The notes under the pieces were generated by a model that saw only the letters and a program-made list of their open reading frames with translations, was not told where the DNA came from and did not search any database. The translations under genes and the position numbers were made by a program. From a bacterium (lineage in GTDB: Bacteria; Auribacterota; UBA3054; B51-G9): DNA of 7,085 nt. Every line of letters starts with the position of its first letter. Position 1 is the first letter of the stretch. The stretch spans positions 1 through 7,085 of the forward strand of contig JAOZNZ010000165.1 in assembly GCA_029933535.1 (NCBI GenBank), given 5' to 3'. Shown piece by piece: positions 4,414 to 7,085 of the stretch.

Positions 4414-7085
4414 ATGAAAAATCTAAAACCTAAAGTCAAGAAATCCCCCCTACCTACTCCCGATGTAAAACCGGGATGTTCCACTTTAAAAAAGGGGGAA
4501 TTACGGACCACGGACCACGGATCACGGACCACGGATTCCGGCATTGCTCTTGTAGCTGTTCTTGCTATATTAGTTGTACTTGCCATAATGGCTGCTTCGT
4601 TTACAATGTTAATGAATATAGAATCCAAGCAAAGCGCAGTGCAGTTAAATTCCCAGCAACTTGATATGCTGGTTAGTTCCGGACTGGAACAGGCAAAAGC
4701 GATATTAACGATTGATGAATTGGATAAGGAACTGGATAGTTCGATATCTGCGATGTTAAATGGCGTACCTTCTTTTTCTAAATGGATGTTAATAAAAAAT
4801 CCTGAGGGAAAAGTTTACGGCAGATATAGATTCCGGATTGAAGATGAATCTTCTAAAGTAAATATCAATAAAGCATTTCTTTTAAAAAACGGTAAAGGAA
4901 CAGGATGGGATACAGGCGAAATTGTATTGCCACGCGCACTTGGAGTTCCGCGTAAATCCGCTCAAAAACTTATTGATTATCGTTACGGGAAAAATAAAAT
5001 TCCCGGAACACGCGGGGATGATGATCAGAACAATCTTATTCTGATGGCTGATGGGATTGACAATAACGCGAACGGAATTATTGATGAAGAAGATGAAGGA
5101 ATGGATGACCCTAAAGAATATTCTGCAGAACATCTTAAAGGCGATGATAGAAAATTCAGTAGCATGACAGAACTGATGAGTGTTATGTTGGAAGACAATA
5201 AAAAAATGTCACCAAAACTTCGTGCCGGAATTTCGCGTGAATTGCCACGGCGTGCTACAATTTATTCCGTTGATAAACCCGGATCACCAACTCTGCCGAA
5301 CGACATTCCATCCGACATAAACTGTGTAACTCCGCGTGAATGCCGCAAGTTGTTAATAAGGGCAAATTCAGATATGCCTTTTGAGCCGAATGCTTCCAAA
5401 CAGCAGCAGCTTGCAGCCAATCTGGTTGATTATCGTGATGAAAATCATGTTTTAACAACTCTTGGTTCGACTTACGGTGTTGAAGCGATTTGCTTTAACG
5501 AGATTCTTGCAAATGATGAATCAGGCTATTTTAGTCTCACTTATGGCACTCGTCCAAAAAGTATGTGTCATGACTGGGAACATTTCTTTCCAACCACTGA
5601 CGGCAAGCGTCCTCAATACACTCCCACCGCTGCTTATTGTGCTGTGCCGGCGCTTAACTGGTATACAATTGACCCGCGTGGCGCCTGGCATGTTAAAAAT
5701 GACGGCGGTACTAAAGTAGGAAGTTTGAATGTCTCAGGCGGAACCACTAAAATCGGACTGCCTAAAGCACCGGGGAAAAATGCCAATGGTAAACTTACAA
5801 ATTATCGAAATGGTGCTATGCGTAGTTTTGGCTGGAAATCGCCACCGGATTTTCCGAGTGCACCGTCAGAAGCAAGATGGCTGCCCGGTGGATTTACTCA
5901 TGCGGCAAAGCGTGATGACTACGAAGAATTTTATGAAGAGATGATGGATGTTCTAAAAAAACGCGGCAAAGCAAGCGGTAACCGTCCCCGATTACCAAAA
6001 AACATTTTTAAAAATTCGCATGCGATGGTTTATACCTGGGGATTCAGTGACGAATCAAATACAAAAGGCCAACCTGTAGGATGTTATGAAGTGAGTTCAT
6101 CAAGTGATCACGATATTGTTATTAGCAGCAGAGATATTTATACACGTAAACCAATTTCCGCGCGTCTGAGTGAACTTGGAATGAACGCGACAGATGATTT
6201 TGATTTGAGTATTAGTTTCAATGCATGGGGAAACGGGCATTTATGGGCGGAACTGCCTGAAGTTACTTCATGGAGTATGTTAAGATCACGACAACCGATA
6301 GGCGGCAGATATTTCAACATTGTAGTTAATCGGCAGCCGTCATATCCCGAATGGAATGCTCATAAAGCCACGCGGCTTGGTGTTTCGGGTAACATTGGCG
6401 GCACTATGACCGAGGACAAAAATAATTTCAAGCAGTGGTGGTATAATGATGGAAAACCTATCAAAACAGATAGGAACGGATGGCTGGATATTTATCTTAC
6501 TTCTTCCGATCAGCTTAATCGAAAAAAGCCGATTCGGCAGGTGCTTTGGTATGCAAGAATGGTAGCCCCTGAAGTATCAGAAATGTACAACGCTTCTGCT
6601 ACGCCTATTTCACTTGCTAACTGGAGGGTAATTTGCAATACAGGAAGCCTGGCAACTGAAATTGGACGAATCCGAAGGACCTCATACTATGATCGTAAAC
6701 TTAAACGGCCAATTATCGATGACAATCCGGTAGTTGCTCCGGGTGGGCATTTTTATTTAGTAAATGACACCGGATTATTCGATTATTGGTATGGCAATGC
6801 TGATGGTCAATGGGGTTCGGGTCCAAAAGAAGAAATTCCGGTTTTTCAAATGGATGAGGAACGTTGGGGAGTATCTTACAAAATAAATAACGCGGTATGG
6901 AACAGGGCAACTGCAAAATTTGAAGTTACAGTTGATGGATCTAATTGGGATAAAGATATGTTTGATTATGAGACTATTGTCATAATCGATGAGAACAATA
7001 AAGATGACCCCGAATCTTATCATGGACTTTTTATGCCCGTTGCATGGGGAAACAGTAAAAATATGATGGAATTCTGGATGCCACT
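4414..7085 (+). CDS. Giant GspK-like minor pseudopilin, 3' end beyond window
   Basis: The frame is open from ATG 4414 to the window end: 890 codons with no stop, so the gene is partial. After a leader ending in G43 comes a hydrophobic helix (IALVAVLAILVVLAIMAA, 44-61), the type IV prepilin layout. The usual Glu at mature position 5 is Ala, as is typical of GspK, the tip subunit of the type II secretion pseudopilus. GspK-like marks follow: DESSKVNINKA (144-154), an Asp/Asn-rich probable calcium site DGIDNNANGIIDEE (213-226), FSSMTEL (248-254) and LVDYRDEN (337-344). GspK is usually near 300-350 residues, so this protein is over twice as long. NEIL (362-365), EMYNAS...LANWRV (723-739) and VAPGGHFYLVND (774-785) resemble pieces of a lamin-tail-like domain. 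No Shine-Dalgarno is seen. No other secretion genes are visible, so its partners are unknown. Confidence 0.75.
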   Translation, partial: MKNLKPKVKKSPLPTPDVKPGCSTLKKGELRTTDHGSRTTDSGIALVAVLAILVVLAIMAASFTMLMNIESKQSAVQLNSQQLDMLVSSGLEQAKAILTIDELDKELDSSISAMLNGVPSFSKWMLIKNPEGKVYGRYRFRIEDESSKVNINKAFLLKNGKGTGWDTGEIVLPRALGVPRKSAQKLIDYRYGKNKIPGTRGDDDQNNLILMADGIDNNANGIIDEEDEGMDDPKEYSAEHLKGDDRKFSSMTELMSVMLEDNKKMSPKLRAGISRELPRRATIYSVDKPGSPTLPNDIPSDINCVTPRECRKLLIRANSDMPFEPNASKQQQLAANLVDYRDENHVLTTLGSTYGVEAICFNEILANDESGYFSLTYGTRPKSMCHDWEHFFPTTDGKRPQYTPTAAYCAVPALNWYTIDPRGAWHVKNDGGTKVGSLNVSGGTTKIGLPKAPGKNANGKLTNYRNGAMRSFGWKSPPDFPSAPSEARWLPGGFTHAAKRDDYEEFYEEMMDVLKKRGKASGNRPRLPKNIFKNSHAMVYTWGFSDESNTKGQPVGCYEVSSSSDHDIVISSRDIYTRKPISARLSELGMNATDDFDLSISFNAWGNGHLWAELPEVTSWSMLRSRQPIGGRYFNIVVNRQPSYPEWNAHKATRLGVSGNIGGTMTEDKNNFKQWWYNDGKPIKTDRNGWLDIYLTSSDQLNRKKPIRQVLWYARMVAPEVSEMYNASATPISLANWRVICNTGSLATEIGRIRRTSYYDRKLKRPIIDDNPVVAPGGHFYLVNDTGLFDYWYGNADGQWGSGPKEEIPVFQMDEERWGVSYKINNAVWNRATAKFEVTVDGSNWDKDMFDYETIVIIDENNKDDPESYHGLFMPVAWGNSKNMMEFWMP
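4445..4498. repeat. GC-rich palindromic element in the prepilin leader
   Basis: Outer arms CCCCC (4445-4449) and GGGGG (4494-4498) enclose an inner CCCG/CGGG stem (4459-4462 with 4472-4475). GGGATGTTCCAC (4473-4484) matches 2899-2910 in the glycosidase copy with one mismatch, but the codon phase differs between the two genes. It is translated without stops as SPLPTPDVKPG... in the leader. The heptamer array follows four bases later. Confidence 0.8.
4503..4537 (+). repeat. 7-bp tandem repeat ACGGACC in the prepilin leader
   Basis: Five units in a row: ACGGACC, ACGGACC, ACGGATC, ACGGACC, ACGGATT. They are read as the RTTDHGSRTTD part of the leader, directly before the cleavage-site Gly. Five units are 35 bases, so gain or loss of one unit would put the pilin body out of frame with ATG 4414. 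Similar GGACCACGG-type strings are, from general experience, scattered through some environmental bacterial genomes. Confidence 0.9.

Larger units (their letters stand above)
4414..4542 (+). other. Expanded prepilin leader with predicted peptidase site G43/I44
   Basis: The first ten residues MKNLKPKVKK are a normal basic prepilin leader. Residues about 11-41 are encoded by a palindromic element and a heptamer repeat. S42-G43 then precedes the hydrophobic helix, giving prepilin peptidase (GspO/PilD) cleavage after G43. Without the repeats the leader would be about 12 residues, a common length. There is no in-frame ATG, GTG or TTG between the repeat and the helix, so translation must pass through the repeat unless a rare start is used. 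Confidence 0.65.

Noticed and set aside
4263..4628. Minus-strand ORF of 121 aa with a hydrophobic end
   Set aside because: It overlaps the RAYT remnant, REP3, both leader repeats and the pilin helix in antisense; it has no recognisable product and its hydrophobicity mirrors AT-rich DNA.
4476..4664. Small plus-strand ORF over the repeat and the prepilin helix (62 aa)
   Set aside because: It lies in another frame of the pseudopilin gene, starts inside the palindromic element, and its HGPRITDHG-like peptide is just the heptamer array translated.
5462..5944. Two plus-strand ORFs of 85 and 71 aa
   Set aside because: They are in other frames of the continuous GspK-like reading frame and have no family resemblance.

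Overview
This is an AT-rich bacterial window carrying two large genes, both for exported or envelope proteins, separated by a decayed IS200-like (RAYT) transposase unit and decorated with several families of short repeats. A cleaved signal peptide, a type II secretion pseudopilin and a REP-associated transposase point to a Gram-negative bacterium. The very long GspK-like protein, the polysaccharide-degrading enzyme and the repeat style recall PVC-group bacteria (Lentisphaerota, Kiritimatiellota, Planctomycetota) or a candidate phylum such as Omnitrophota. That placement is an impression, not something the sequence proves.

Layout: 1-252 is intergenic, with an 8-bp tandem repeat, a GC-rich palindromic element and a probable extended -10 promoter. 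253-3804 encodes a 1183-residue secreted protein that looks like a six-hairpin glycosidase with extra beta-sandwich domains. 3801-4394 is a REP/RAYT unit: inverted REP hairpins flank a transposase pseudogene that has lost its middle part. 4414 to the window end is an open, 3'-truncated gene (at least 890 codons) for a giant GspK-like minor pseudopilin.

The most striking pattern is a composite repeat seen three times. Each time a short tandem repeat (8-bp TTCCATCA, 7-bp AGGTCGA or 7-bp ACGGACC) sits next to a C-rich/G-rich palindromic element with an inner hairpin. One copy is intergenic. The other two lie inside the coding sequences of the two large genes, in frame and without stops, so each adds about 30 residues of low-complexity peptide: one in a C-terminal beta-sandwich of the glycosidase, one in the leader of the prepilin. 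The two genic copies share GGGATGTKCCAC but are read in different frames, which argues for a DNA-level element that tolerates translation rather than a conserved protein motif. This resembles in principle the Rickettsia palindromic elements, but with a different sequence.

The two large genes need not share a pathway. A secreted glycosidase beside a type II secretion-type pseudopilin is compatible with extracellular polysaccharide use, but the transposon unit separates them and no other secretion genes are visible.
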